Source: Coptis chinensis (Eukaryota; Streptophyta; Magnoliopsida; Ranunculales; Ranunculaceae). From it: a stretch of 64,000 bases of DNA. The notes below the pieces were generated by a model. It was not told the origin of the DNA, searched no databases, and saw only the letters and a program-made list of their open reading frames with translations. This document shows, piece after piece, positions 33,976 through 45,754 of the stretch. The position numbers and the translations under genes were made by a program. Where the stretch lies: the NCBI GenBank assembly GCA_015680905.1, contig CM027377.1:20174501-20238500 (forward strand), written 5' to 3'. Each line of letters starts with the position of its first letter. The first letter of the stretch is position 1.

Positions 33976-34067
33976 TTACTAAAACACTTATCTTGACGGT
34001 TTTTAACAAAGTCGTCAAGATAGATAAAAAATAAACGTCATAACATGTTATTTTTTTAGTAGTGGAC

Positions 34068-34330
34068 GCTGGAAAAAACAGTGCTCTCTGCTTCCCACTG
34101 AACCTGAATGTTCCCAGGCACATGGGAAGGAGCATTTCCTCGAACTCAATCACCTTCAGAGCCTCTGCTTCCCCATTGAACCAGGCTGTTCCCAGGCACA
34201 GGGGAAGGAACATTTGCGCAAATTCAATCACCTTCAGAGCCGATTCAGCAATTAAGTTGGTGGGCAGATCAAAGAGGGTGCTCCAGAAGTCGTGCACCTC
34301 GACGCAATGCATCATACGCTAGTTCTTCCA
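34068..34330. other. Host segment with an internal ~81-bp tandem duplication
   Basis: AACCTGAATGTTCCCAGGCA...TCAATCACCTTCAGAGCC (34100-34163) is repeated at 34180-34244 (AACCAGGCTGTTCCCAGGCA...). Either strand can be read open across it; on the minus strand it would join, across the CACTA insertion, to a C-terminal exon at 29005-29139. Gene identity is unknown. Confidence 0.5.
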
Positions 34331-34924
34331 AATCCACGAACCGCACAGCTTTTTGAAATGTAATGACTAGTCAACATTCGACAATACCACTAAGTTATAA
34401 CGCCTCCAATAAAAATGTAAAAGTATAATCATGCAAAGCAGCTACTAGTAATACCCAGGTTTTTTTTTTTTTTTTTTTTGTCAAGATTTATTACTTATTG
34501 CAACAATCTGACGGTGAAAAACTAAGTAAAGCATTCTATATGTCCAAACACTTACCGAGGTTCAGCGCAACCCAGAAAATGGAGCAGTAATTTGGAGGAG
34601 CACTCTACAACAAAAGGGTTTTGCATGAGTAAGTAATGAGTTTTCAATATTAATAAAATTAGAGAGTACTCGAGTCAAACTCTTCACTAGCTAGATGGGG
34701 AATATGGAAAAAAAAAAAAAAAAACTAAGTGAAGAATTTGCCTCGCACAATGCATATAGTGTTTTCAAAAAATGGGAAAATACAATATGGGGTCGAAATA
34801 TTAATTATTTCGAAATTTGTCGAAATCAAAATTTGACATGGGTTGAAATATGGTCAATTTCGGTTTTTGGATTTGTCGGAATTCCAAAAATTTGAAATAC
34901 CGAACTATGCACACACCCACCCAC
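34331..34924. other. AT-rich intergenic stretch
   Basis: T run at 34461-34480, A run at 34710-34724, and a TCGAAAT repeat patch at 34790-34890. No gene seen. Confidence 0.4.
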
Positions 34925-35165
34925 TTGTGTGTTTTTTTTTTTGACATATTGAGAGGGTTAAAGCAGACCCACACCACTTACATTGAAAGAGCCGAGCTAG
35001 CTTGAAGGCTTACATTGCCCGAAGGCTCATTAACCCCGAAGGGAACCTAGTTCGAAGGCTCTCACCGATGCGCCATTTTGAGTAGACCCAACCGCCTCCA
35101 CTTGGTCCATGAAGACTTGCTTTCGCTCTTTGGTCCACCCATCGTAGCAGCACTTTGTCTCTAGC
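34925..35165. repeat. Dispersed repeat related to 6537-6583 and 10725-10800
   Basis: Reverse complement contains CAAGTCTTCATGGACCAAGT then GGAGGCGGTTGGGTCTACTC and GCGCATCGGTGAGAGCC. This is the uninterrupted version of the sequence into which the 6999-10719 element appears to have inserted. Also holds GAAGGCTCAC/AGGCTTAC repeats. Class unknown. Confidence 0.6.
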
Positions 35166-35469
35166 CCGCATGCTCACTTGGCCCAAAGCCCCATCACATA
35201 ATTACACAAGAAATAAATCTCTACCAACACTTGATAAGATTCGAACTTGCAACCTCGTACACAACCAATTGAACTAGAAGGAGTTTAAAATTAAAATTAA
35301 AAAAGTTTTAAGGAGTTTAAAATTAAAAAAGTGTATCTTGGTCCGTACAAATCTTTAAACAATATGACAAGTACACTTGAATTAATCCTTCCAAGTGATT
35401 TGCCTGCTAAAAGTCTAAACCCACAAAAGTTAAGTAGCTAAAAAACTTACATTAGAATCTCCTAAAATT
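35166..35469. other. Intergenic, short repeats only
   Basis: A 35-bp near-duplicate (AAGGAGTTTAAAATTAAAA, 35277-35330). Nothing else recognised. Confidence 0.4.
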
Positions 35470-36105
35470 ACCAAATTTCTTTGCAAGAACACAATCCATC
35501 TTTGAAATGGTGAAATCTGGCAGTAGTTAACGCGATTTCCCTACCAGTAAGCTTAATTTGACATGATCTTCAGTGCACTATGCAAATCCTTGCACAGACG
35601 ACCTCTTCTCTCCATCACAACATGAATTCAAGGCGGGGCGCACCTGAGTAAACTAACAAGACCAACCTTTACAATTTGGGCAAGAATGTATTGCTCTTCG
35701 TCTTCTAAGATAAACTTTGGGAAATTAGTATGTGGCGCGTAACCAGCCTCTTTCATTTGCACAGACATAACCCGCAAGATCGCATGCATTTCGACTGCCG
35801 AGTAGGATTTCCATACCACCTACACATCCAACTATCCCGTTTTTCCTTCTCTATCTTTAGCAACATTCAAAAATTTCACTGGTAAAAAGCCTTCTTCTAA
35901 TTTATATGTTAAGCGAGAAGGATCCAAAGCAAGTAGTTAACAAACTCGGCACAATGATCCCCAAGATGGATGTTCCCATAAGCCCTGCAAAGGTTCATCA
36001 AGGTTTCCCAGACATCTATATTTGGTTCAAATGCCATTTTTTCAATGAATTCCATGGCGTTTAGTTTATGAACCTTTGAAAAAATGCCATTGTAAAGGAA
36101 GAGAT
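35470..36105 (-). pseudogene. Decayed PPR-DYW gene, C-terminal part
   Basis: From the right: NAMEFIEKMAFEPNIDVWET then LMNLCRAYGNIHLGDHCAEF is a PPR/E-domain block (36065-35930). Next, MHAILRVMSVQMKEAGYAPH then TNFPKF (35790-35715) is the E+ block. Finally LCKDLHSALKIMS (about 35600-35560), and frame-shifted remnants of the DYW end (RFHHFKDGxCSC pattern at 35520-35480). The HSE deaminase motif is lost between 35715 and 35610. Several stops and shifts. A different subgroup from the intact PPR gene, judging by the sequence. Confidence 0.75.
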
Positions 36106-36292
36106 CTGAGAATGGTTAAAGAAAACGAAATAACACAAGATGACATTCTCAACAAGATGAAATTGAACTGGATAACTACTAAACCCCGACATAATTCACC
36201 AAGATCGTATAAAAGAAACTTCCAACGCTAACGCAGATAAAACACACACACACACACATGAAAGAGATAAAACTCGAAAAGGAAGAATCAAA

Positions 36293-38284
36293 TATAACTA
36301 CAGGATTCTAAACATGCAAACTGCCTCTCTTCCAATCAAGTATTTGGGTCTGCCGCTTGTTTCTGCAAGGATAGGTGTCAAAGATTGTCTACCACTAGTG
36401 GAGAGGACTACAGTCCGGATTCAAAACTGGAAGAATAGGTTCTTGAGCCATGCAGGGAGACTTCAACTCATCATTTCAGTTCTTGCATCTTTTCATATAT
36501 ATTGGGCCAAGACGTTCATACTTCCAATAGGGGTGTTGACTATGGTTTCAAAGATTTGTATAAAATTCTTATGGAATGGATCAGCTATGGGGAAAAAAAT
36601 GCATCAGTCAAGCAGAGAAAATTTGTTATTCCCCAAGTCTGAAGGTGGACTCGGCATCCAAGACCCAGTTATATGGAACACTGCATCTTATTGTGGTCTT
36701 ATATACAGAATCTGTTGCAAAGAACCAAGTCTATGGATCTCTTGGACTTGGTCTGAACACATCAAGTTGCAATTCTTTTGGACTATGCTTATTCCTCGAG
36801 ATTGCTCTTGGACTTGGAGATGTGTTCTAAAAACCAGAAAACATGCAAAAAAGCTTCTAAGGTACAGCATCTCAACTGGTGAGCAAACCCTATTATGGCA
36901 TGATCCCTAGTGTGTACTTGACTCACTTATTCATTCACAAGAAGCTAAAAATCTCTTACAGCTCCCTTTGGATGCAAAGGTAAGTTCTCTCATCGAAAAT
37001 GGAGAGTGGAATCAGCTAGTGCATAGAATGCCCGAGTCTGAGAAGTCAAAAAATCTATTCTAGCCACGGACATCAATGTATACTTACGGAGGAGGATAGA
37101 GTTATTTGGTTGTCTTCTCCATCCGAATTTTCTCCTCTAAAGTAGCTTACAAATGATCTTAGGAAGAAAAGGCTTAAACCGAACTGGTGTAGGATGGTTT
37201 GGAGCAAACTTGTGTTACCAAAACATTCCTTTAATGGTTGGCAATTGTTTTACGGAAGCTTGCCTACGGGATAGATTAATGCACAAAAAGGTTCTCAATG
37301 TTTCTCAATCTTTGTTTAGTAATGAAGTCAGAGAAAACTCAAAGCACATGTACTTTGATTGCAATTATGCAATGAATGTTTGGTCAAGAGTAAAGCTTGC
37401 ACTGGGTCTGGGAAGAACCGTGAGGGGCTCAAATGTAGAATGGTGTTACATTATAAATATATGTAGGAAAAAGTCTCCCAGAGCTGAAGTGATCAAAGCA
37501 TATGTATGTGCCACCATCGGTTATATTTGATCTGAGAGAAATGGTAGAAGATTCAAAAATCACTCAACATCTTGGCAAAGTCTTGCTAATGCTATACTCA
37601 AAGACATGAAAATCTATCTTGGCATCAAGATTTGACACATCCTTGACACATCAGAAATCAAGAGTCTGGCCGACAAGACTTGACATTCATGTTAAGTATA
37701 AAATCAATAATCCAACTTTATGCAAATGGAAGCTGCCCCCCTCAGGATTCTTCAAACTTAACACCGACGCCTGGCCACCGATCAGAGAGTGGGTTATGGT
37801 GGTATCAATATCGACCAAGAAGGTAGTGTGCTTTTACCTTTACAGGAGGAGGGCATAGGAAATGGGTTCTATACCAAGAATTGAAGGCAATTGAAGTTGG
37901 TCTCTCAATCTGCTTGCAAAAACAACTCAAAAGATTCAGTGTGTTCGACTCAAAAAGAGCAATACTGATTCTTAAAGGACAAGAAGGAGCGCCATGGTAT
38001 GCGCACCAACATTGTAGAAGCTACAAAGGTATCAGTTGCTCTTTTGGATGAGGTAAAGTTATGTCATGTTTACAGAGAGGTGAATAGAAGTGCTGACTAT
38101 TTAGCCAGCCTAAGTTCTTCACTAGATGAGAAATACTTTTGTAATAGCCCGCCACTTGATCGCAATTTAGCAGAGATTGTTGAAAATGATGTAAGGGGAC
38201 GAGTATATTTGAGACTCTAATGCAGGTCCAAGGGTCAGCCTAACCCATTAATTTGTTTCAAAAAAAAAAATATAACTACAGGAT
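36293..38284 (+). mobile_element. 5'-truncated LINE (L1-type) with 14-bp target-site duplication
   Basis: TATAACTACAGGAT lies at 36293-36306 and again at 38271-38284, directly after the A10+ tail (38258-38270). The insert 36307-38270 starts in the middle of reverse transcriptase, the usual result of incomplete target-primed reverse transcription. Sequence order: RT thumb region, zf-RVT, RNase H, stop, short 3' UTR, poly(A). Confidence 0.95.
36314..38220 (+). pseudogene. LINE ORF2 C-terminal half (RT end, zf-RVT, RNase H)
   Basis: SLPIKYLGLPLVSARIGVKD (36323 on) and RIQNWKNRFLSHAGRLQLI are the standard plant LINE RT thumb blocks; EGGLGIQDPVIWNTAS follows. The frame is open to 36908. After shifts, ENSKHMYFDCNYAMNVW (37332-37382) is the zf-RVT block and WKLPPSGFFKLNTDAWPP (37728-37780) begins the RNase H domain, ending YREVNRSADYLASLSS and GRVYLRL-stop at 38220. 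Multiple stops; the catalytic RT box was never copied into this insertion. Confidence 0.9.
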
Positions 38285-39440
38285 AGTTGCCCGTTAAAAT
38301 GCTTGAATTGGAGTCTTCTTTCCATTAAGATATCTCCACACATACTTAATAAGAACAAAAAAACAAACAAAACAAATTTACCAAAACGGAGTTCTAGTCG
38401 ATGAGGAATGGTAAAAAAAGCAGTGGGGGTGGGGGTGAAGGGGGAAGGTGAGGTACAATGTGCAACTAATATTCTTCTGGGGAGGGAGGGGAGGGGTGTT
38501 ACAGATATCTCAGGGAGAATATAAGCAAACTATGTTATTGTAGAAACGTCTATTCTCTGAATGAATAATAGTACTACTTGTCCTTCCCTTATGGCACACA
38601 TGACGTGCTATATTCTTATTATAAACCTCGTGTTGCCATATTTTTACATGATTAAAATCATGATTCACAACTTGTAGTTACACTGCATGCTACAAAAGAC
38701 CTGGTGTTTCATGAATAGCATATGCCTCCATCGAACGTTAAATGGTTGTACTCATTATTATCATTTCAATCAGCATTTTACTTTTTCAATAAATGTACAT
38801 TATCTTGTAAAGAGAGCAAGAACTTGGGCAAATGACAATAGTATGATTCTCATGAAAATGTTTTATAAAAGTAAATAAATATAATAATAATAAAAAAAAA
38901 ACAAAACAAAACAAAAACAAAAAGCAATCTCCAAATTACACTTTATAAAAGTATTACAATAATACCTTGCTCATGGATTCAGATTGCAACACTCCCTCAT
39001 CAATATAATTACACTAGACACTGCAGGACGACTCCAGTAAACACTGATTGACACCAAGGCCCGTGCTTAACGCAACATTACTACAGGTGAAGATGCTGCG
39101 CTAATAAGGTTTCTGACAGTGTCTAACGCATGCCTCGCAAGCCAGCAACATTTAAGACCCTTAACTCTAGTTTCTGTACACCAGGACCGCCAAAAACTTG
39201 AGGACTAAGGCACATGAAATTCTCTCCATATATTAAGAGTGCAAAACGACAATAACACCCTCCCCACTACCTGCTAGGCTGCTACACCTCTCCCCACCAA
39301 CACCTCCCCCTCTTTATATTACAAGGTCTGTAGACAAAATTTTAGTCCTCATTGGTGATCCTGAACTTGCATGCAATGCAAGAACGGCATTGACATTTTC
39401 AACTCCTCGAAAGCAAGCAAAGAGAGCTTTCTGTCTTCTT
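38285..39440. other. Intergenic DNA with simple repeats
   Basis: G-rich patch (GGGGTGGGGGTGAAGGGGG) at 38424-38445, A-rich patch at 38885-38925. No gene recognised. Confidence 0.4.
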
Positions 39441-39449
39441 CTGTTGGAG

Positions 39450-39696
39450 AAAAGTGAGCTTCTATCCAAATGAAATGTTTTTGACAAATAAAGGTGGGCT
39501 CTGGCTACTTTGGAAGGATCATGTAAATCTCCGCATTCATATTTCAAATGGCAAATTCATTCATGCAACAGTAGACACATCACCAATTCATATGCATCAA
39601 GAGATTACATTTATTCATGGCGAACCATCACAGACTCTGAGGCAGGACTTCTGGGAGCAATTCATATGCATCGATTTGCATCCTGGAGCTCATGTC
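39450..39696 (+). pseudogene. LINE endonuclease fragment cut by the CACTA insertion
   Basis: TNKGGLWLLWKDHVNLRIHI then SNGKFIHATVD...FIHGEPSQTLRQDFWEQF is the apurinic endonuclease-like domain of plant LINE ORF2 (GGLxLLWKxxVxLxI, YGEPxxxxRxxFWxxL). It stops where the CACTA terminus begins at 39697. The remainder of the LINE should lie beyond the other CACTA end, outside the window. Confidence 0.75.
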
Positions 39697-39739
39697 ACTA
39701 CAAGAAAAAAAGCTTTATATCACTGTTAAAAACAGTCAC

Positions 39740-39990
39740 AAAAGTCTTTTTGTCTTTTTTTTTTTTTTCCAAAACCGTGACAGAGTGAGAGTCATTTATT
39801 TTTTTCCCAAAACCGTCACAAATATTTGTTCCAGACTAGCCTCTCTCTACCATAAAAACGGTAACAACTGCTCAAAAACCGTCACAACAAATCATATCAT
39901 TTGTGACGGTTTTAAATAAACGGTTATGCATTCATCTTTTTTAACGGTCATAAAAAGTACCATTAGTTATGACGGTTTGGGTAAAACAGT
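39740..39990. repeat. CACTA subterminal repeats (ACCGTCACA)
   Basis: About seven copies of AAACCGTCACAA or its inverse within 250 bp of the terminus, in both orientations. Inferred transposase-binding sites. Confidence 0.8.
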
Positions 39991-40358
39991 GATATGTATA
40001 TATTTTTTTTTATTAAAAATAAAAATAAAAACGTGAATATATATAAAAACCCCCAAAATTGGGGACCTGCAATAAACTACATATCTGAATATGATCCATT
40101 AAATTTCAAATAACACATATATATATTGCTAATTTCATTGAAACATTCCAATCCCATTGGATAACCAATATATATTTGTACTTAATCGTAAAACGTAATG
40201 AAATAAATAACACATTTCCAATCTAATTCATACAAATATAATCAGCCTAATCCAAATCCAAATGAAAAAATAACCTAATCTCGTCAAATTCGATCACCCA
40301 CATATATGTCTTCAGCCTTATGGTCCATCTTCATCTTGAGGATAGTTCATAATACATT

Positions 40359-43300
40359 TGTAACGCCCATATTTAAAATACATATTTATTTATTAATTAA
40401 TTAATTTAATTATTTATTTAAAATTCGCTGGATTGGATTTGGGATATGTGGGCCTGATTTCTGGGCTCGAGTCTGTGTTGGGCTTAGGTTTTAAACCCAA
40501 GTATATATACATATTTTTCTAGATAATAGGGTTTTGAGATAAAAAAAAAAAAAAATGGAGGCGGAGATAAAAGCTCGTTGGTTAGAGCGTTGGAGTGCGA
40601 CGATTCGGACTAGGAGGGATTCGTCGAGCTGTTAATTAGGTGAGTAGTTATTTTTGCTATTTCACTGAATCTATAGTTTCCGTGTATCTGTATACAGACA
40701 TATTTCTCTATCTAAGGTTTCTGTCTATTGTTACTGCTCATTATCCTGTTTTTATTTGGCGTCCTGTTATATTGTTAAATTATGTTGAAGTGTTAAACTG
40801 TTGAAAACTCTTAAGTGATGGTTCATGAGGTGCGAGCCCCAAACAATCACCCTCTCCTTTAAACTGTCGAACTGGGATAATGAGGTGGTGTGGATATTTT
40901 TTATTTGAACTGGGGTATGGTGTTATTTGTTGGTTGAAATCGGTGGTTAAACTATCGGGGTGTATTGGTGATGGTTGAAATCGGTGGTTACACTGTCAGG
41001 GTTCATGGGTGAAGGGTGTTGATTGAACTGTGTTTAGAATCAGTTGTTGGGTGAATGGTGGTTGTTGATTTGTTATTTTGGTTGTGTAATGGGTTGGGGT
41101 GAGTGCTGCAGAAGCTCCGGAGGAGCGTTAATGGCGGCACGCCCAGACATCCTCCAGTAAAATAATTCGAACTGTTATTTGGTTGATTATGTTGGTTGAT
41201 TGATGATGGGTTGAAGTGGGGTAGTGTAGTGTGTGTGAGGGTTGTCGAATGGGGTGCTGTTGAAGCTCCGGAGGTGCATTAATGGCGGTCGGGGGTTGAG
41301 TTTGAAAGTAAGGGGGAATCGGGTTATGATGGTATCGGTAGATGGGGGTTTTCATGGGGGTTAAAACCGCTGGGTTTTGAGGGGCCAAATGTGGGTGGCT
41401 GGTGGTGGTCGATCCGGTGGTGGAGGGTGTTGTTGAGGAAGAAGAAGTGAGGAAGACGACACTATGTTTGGTTGGTTGGGCCTTGGGCCGAAAAGTTTAA
41501 GTTTGCTTGGGCCGGTTTAAAAGGTTTATGTGGGCTGGTCCATAAAATTTTAAGTGGATCGGATAGTATTCTTACTATTCTAAGATCTGTTTAGTTTAGA
41601 AAATTTCAAGTTGGGCCAAATCAGTTTATGAGCCGGGTAAAGCTTAAGATATTGAACCGGGTTAGTTTAGCCAAGTCGGTTAGGACTAAATAAAGTTTGA
41701 ACTTTTTTTAAATATGGGTTTGGGTGAGGACCGGTTGGGATGACCACCGATTAGGACTGTTGACTGTTGGGTTTGACGATTGACCCGTTGACTGTTGACT
41801 TTTTCCAAAATGTTATAAATTGAATTTTTATGGACCAACCCGATGATAGGATGTTGGTGACACTTGTATAAATTTGGTCGTCATTATCTAAGAAAGATTT
41901 GACGTTGATATTGTGTAATTTTTGACACGTGACGAGATATAAGTTTTAGAAGATATAATACTCCTAAAACGCTATAAAAATGTTATGCGATACGTTTGGA
42001 ACATTTGTGACATTATATGATATGTTGGGATATATATATTAAATGCAATATTTTTGGAGTAATGGATGTAAACGCTCCATTATTATATCTGTGAGATGTT
42101 ATTATGAGGTAGTATAGTATTTGTGGATATTTCCCACGGGATTGTGGCTTAGTGCAATAATATATTGGCACGTGAAATAAGAAAAAGTTGTTACGAAATG
42201 TATTGAGATAATTCTAAATATATTTGGCTTAGTGCAATAATATATTGGCACGTAAAATAAGAAAAGTTGTTACGAGATGTATTGAGATAATTCTAAATAT
42301 ATTTGGCTTAGTGCAATAATGTATTTGACATGCACGTGATAAAGTGAAATGGTTATGAGACATGAATGTATGACACCTGAATAAATTACGTAACGAAAAT
42401 CCTAGAACCTAGCTACCACAACTCATGTGATTTGGCCCTTGTGATGGGCGTATGTGATATGATTGGCCCTTCACCATTTCAGTGAATCTGAATGGCCCTT
42501 CTGGTGTAAGTAATTTGATTGGCCCTTCTAGTAGCCAAATAGTGGCTTGATTATTCCGTTCGCAAAATTTGAATGAGACGTGCGATATTTTATACCGAAT
42601 AGTGGCGGTACTTACATAATGGCTTTCGTTTGAGGGTTACCTGGTGTGCGGTATCCCACTCAGGGTAGCTACGCACGGAGTGGTTCATTATGTGAGGGGA
42701 GGCATGTGGATGTACATGTTTGGCGTTGGGTAGCGATTGTGGTAGCTAGAGAAACTAGGTAAGACATAGATACGACGTAATTTTAGGGACACGTAAAGAA
42801 AGCCTTAAATAATATAATTATGATAATGTGTTGGTTAATGATATATCTTTAAAGGAATGATTGTATATAGTTTTTGCGTAAGGGTGGGTCAAACTAATTA
42901 CTTCATGAGAGGCGACCCACTGTAATTGAGCATGAAATGCGGTAAGTATAGAATATGCTTGGTCTGGGTATTAGTTTAGTTAGAACTAAAAGCCTCGTGG
43001 AGGAACTAAATGCCTTTTTATTATCGCATTATGGTTTGTTGTGTGGTTAGTGGGAAGTTAAGGCCCCTCAGTGGAGGAACTACCTACCTTACTTATTGTA
43101 GTTAAAAATGTAGTATTAGTTGTTGGAAGTTAAGGCGCCTCGGTGGAGGAACTAACTGCCTTATGAATTGTGTATGTATATGTATAAGTATATGTTGTAT
43201 TTTAGAGCTACTCATACCAGCATTTTTATAATGCTGACCCGATTTACATGTTTGCTTATCGGTGTGTTCATTAAATGAACATAGTTGATAAGTCTTGACA

Positions 43301-43659
43301 GGTTTAGTGTTGAAGAAGGTTGGTTGCTGCTGGTGGTTTGCGGTAGCGTTGCATTTTAGGATATGCTTTGTTTTCTCTTGAGGTGATATAGATTTTCAGT
43401 CTAGACAATGTTGTTTTGTATTTTTAGTTGTAATTATAACTAAAGAGGGTTGAAAAGAGATTTGTAGCTTAATCAGATTGGTGAATTTTTGTAATGAAGA
43501 GGACTTTTGTTTATTTGAAATTTTTATTGGTTTTTAATTATCAGCGTATTTAAACTGATTATGGGTTTATGGGAGTTGAGAGTACATCACACCTCGAAAA
43601 TTGAAGAGTCGGGAACAAATATTGTTTTTCCGAATTCTGTCAAAATTCGGGGTGTGACA
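40359..43659. mobile_element. Solo LTR, 3.3 kb, TSD ACATT
   Basis: Begins TGTAACGCCC and ends GGGGTGTGACA, a TG...CA pair with short inverted ends, flanked by ACATT at 40354-40358 and 43660-43664. No second LTR or internal region is present, so it is the product of LTR-LTR recombination. Long LTRs with TGTxACxCCC ends occur in Ty3-gypsy chromovirus-type elements; that assignment is an inference. Internal short repeats: ATTTGGCTTAGTGCAATAAT (three copies 42155-42320), TGATTGGCCCTTC (42420-42530), AAGGCSCCTCRGTGGAGGAAC (43000-43160). It interrupts the last exon of the ULP1 gene. Confidence 0.93.
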
Positions 43660-43966
43660 ACATTCTTGGATGAACATAACAAAATCCATTCGAACTTCAT
43701 TTATTTCCTTGTCGGTGAAGGCCTTTTTATTGCTAAGATTTTTTATCTGGAATATAATAAACAAGTTTAATATTTTGCAAAATAGAGAATAAAAAAAAGT
43801 TAAAAACACAGTTGCTAAAGATATCAAAAGCATAAATTAAGTTAAAATGTGAGGTATTTTATTTATTTTCAATGGCAAAGGAGAAGGATCACTCATTATG
43901 TCTCGCATAAAGCGCATTGCATGAATACCACATTGTTTACCATCTGGTTGCAGAGGGCCCTGCAAA

Positions 43967-44021
43967 AATATCAAATTGAATTAAGGGTGCAAAAATATCA
44001 AATTGAATTAAGGGTGCAAAT
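43967..44021. repeat. 27-bp direct duplication in the ULP1 intron
   Basis: CAAAAATATCAAATTGAATT + AAGGGTG occurs twice back to back. Confidence 0.9.
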
Positions 44022-44099
44022 TACTTATTAGGGGCAAAACTGTATTTTCACAACAAATTAGTTCTAAATAGAAAAAACACAATCGGAGGCAAGGGTTTC

Positions 44100-45750
44100 A
44101 CAATAAGAATTGTAGGGCCTGTATCAACCAGTTCTTTGTAAGTTCTTATCCTTCGATGAACCTGTTTCGTCTCTTTAGAAACGTGTGGACAATCTTGTCA
44201 AGGCTATAAGCCATGGAGCTCAAGGTAGTGGTGTGGCTAGCTAAAGTCGTACATTGTGCCTCGGATAAAGCTCGATTGTGGGAGACGCCGTCGAGAGGCT
44301 TATAGTTATCTCTTTGAGGATCTTTGTGGCTGATGGTGGTAAGGAAGTCCGGATTCTTTGAAGTTAGTCATTGCTTACTAGCATCCTTGAAGTGGATAGG
44401 GCGGTCGGCTTGTCTTTGGTGTGTTCTATTTTTTTCCTTTGTGAGTGGGTAACCTGTGATTTTAGAGACTATCGGACTACTCTTCCTCCGGACTAAAACT
44501 CATTTTGGCGAGAAAAAGACTATTCACAAGTATATATACCGATTCGATTTTGAAGTCGCAGATGGAAGCTATGCTTGGTTCTGCGCCTTCAAGGAAAGCA
44601 TACCGCGGGAACCAAAAAGTTCCCAAAGGTGCCGACCTAATAATGTTATGTGATCCTCTCTTGATTTAGGAGACGGGGAAGACTTTTGGTAGCGAATAGT
44701 TATCTTGTTTCGTGTGTCCCTTGTCTTTCTCTATATCGGAAGATCAGCGTCAAGTAAGCTATCCTCACATTTCCTGTTCTACAAGGAATAAAGCAACCAG
44801 AGAAGTACCTAACCTAAGGATGGATCATGTTTACTCTTTATGGTCTCCGAGTCATTCAAGAGTTCTACGAAGGGTTCTTGGCTAGGGTGTTATCAATAAC
44901 CTGCATGTAATTTATTAGCTCAATCTACAAGGATAGGAGGTTTGAAAGGGTCCTACGCAGCGATTTTGACTGGTGGTCTATGTAATGTAGATCGGATGGA
45001 TTAGTTTCCTCTCGTTTTGAGAGGTGTATTCCATAAAGCGCCAAAGTCGCCGATCGGATATTGGTTTGACGCTTTTAGGGGAACTCTTGTCATCCTTACT
45101 TTTGGTAAGGAAAGAACCCGCTGAATTGCGGATGTATTTGGTGTTAAGACACACGGTACCGGGTTTATGCGGGTCCTTTCCCTGGTAGGTCCGATTGGAT
45201 GAATATCTCGTGCCGAGGTATGAAACTACTAGGGGATATCTCACTACTATGGAAAAGGCTGCTATAGTTCGAGAACGCAGAGGTGATGAGCCGAGAAGCT
45301 CCACACAAGTAGCTGTTAAGGCAGTATCAGTGGTACAGCGAACCACTCATTCAATCTACTGTGAGTTGCGGAGTTGACCTTGTTCAGTCAAGTACCTGAG
45401 GGCAGTCGTCTTAGCTTAGAATAGAAGGCGTGCTCTCCGGCTTGGGTATGGAGAGCATATATATGTGGTAAAAGGGAAGCTATGAGTCCTTATTCTATAA
45501 GGCCCTTGGTCTTCTAGTGTAATATCTTCAGTCTCGGGCTAGTTGGTTGTCGGGTTTCCTTGCCTGAATGTGGTTCCTACTGCTGTCATGTTGGTTAATT
45601 GTGATGTCAGGGTACAGTTTTTTCTGCGTACTACATAGGTACTTTCGTGTCTAGTTCTTCCAGTTGTAAGGAAGCCAGTGAGTGAGGGAGGTCTCTTTCG
45701 GGACTGCAACTCCGACTCAACTAAGCGTGTGTTTTACTTGAGGGAAGAAT
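44100..45750. other. Probable mitochondrial DNA insertion (NUMT)
   Basis: Base composition jumps to near 45% GC and the text resembles plant mitochondrial intergenic DNA: AGGAATAAAGCAACCAGAGAAG, GAGGGCAGTCGTCTTAGCTTAG, GTGAGTGAGGGAGGTCTCTTTC. No mitochondrial gene is identified; the open frame at 44978-45346 (minus) has no family I know. It occupies a ULP1 intron and abuts the LINE tail at 45755. Assignment is by style only and needs a search. Confidence 0.5.
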
Positions 45751-45754
45751 AAGT

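Larger units (their letters stand above)
29143..34064. mobile_element. Complete non-autonomous CACTA (En/Spm) element with captured exons
   Basis: Left end CACTACTAAAAAAACGACTTG (29143 on); right end reads, inverted, CACTACTAAAAAAATAACATG; 3-bp TSD GAC at 29140-29142 and 34065-34067. Both subterminal regions are rich in the motif GACGGC / GCCGTCAT / TTGACG, the right one as a 62-bp tandem array. All three features are diagnostic of CACTA elements. No transposase gene is seen. The interior instead holds exon-like pieces, one recognisable as an AP2-domain exon, so mobility must depend on another element. Confidence 0.95.

Noticed and set aside
40560-40625. tRNA-like GGTTAGAGCGTTGGAGTGCGA sequence
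   Set aside because: No cloverleaf could be drawn: acceptor and T-arm do not pair, and it lies within an LTR.
41128-41388. Minus-strand Pro/His-rich 86-codon frame
   Set aside because: Lies inside the solo LTR; low-complexity composition and no family.
44978-45346. Minus-strand 122-codon frame as a real gene
   Set aside because: No family recognised; it sits in DNA that looks mitochondrial and is cut off from any promoter, so it is reported only within that block.
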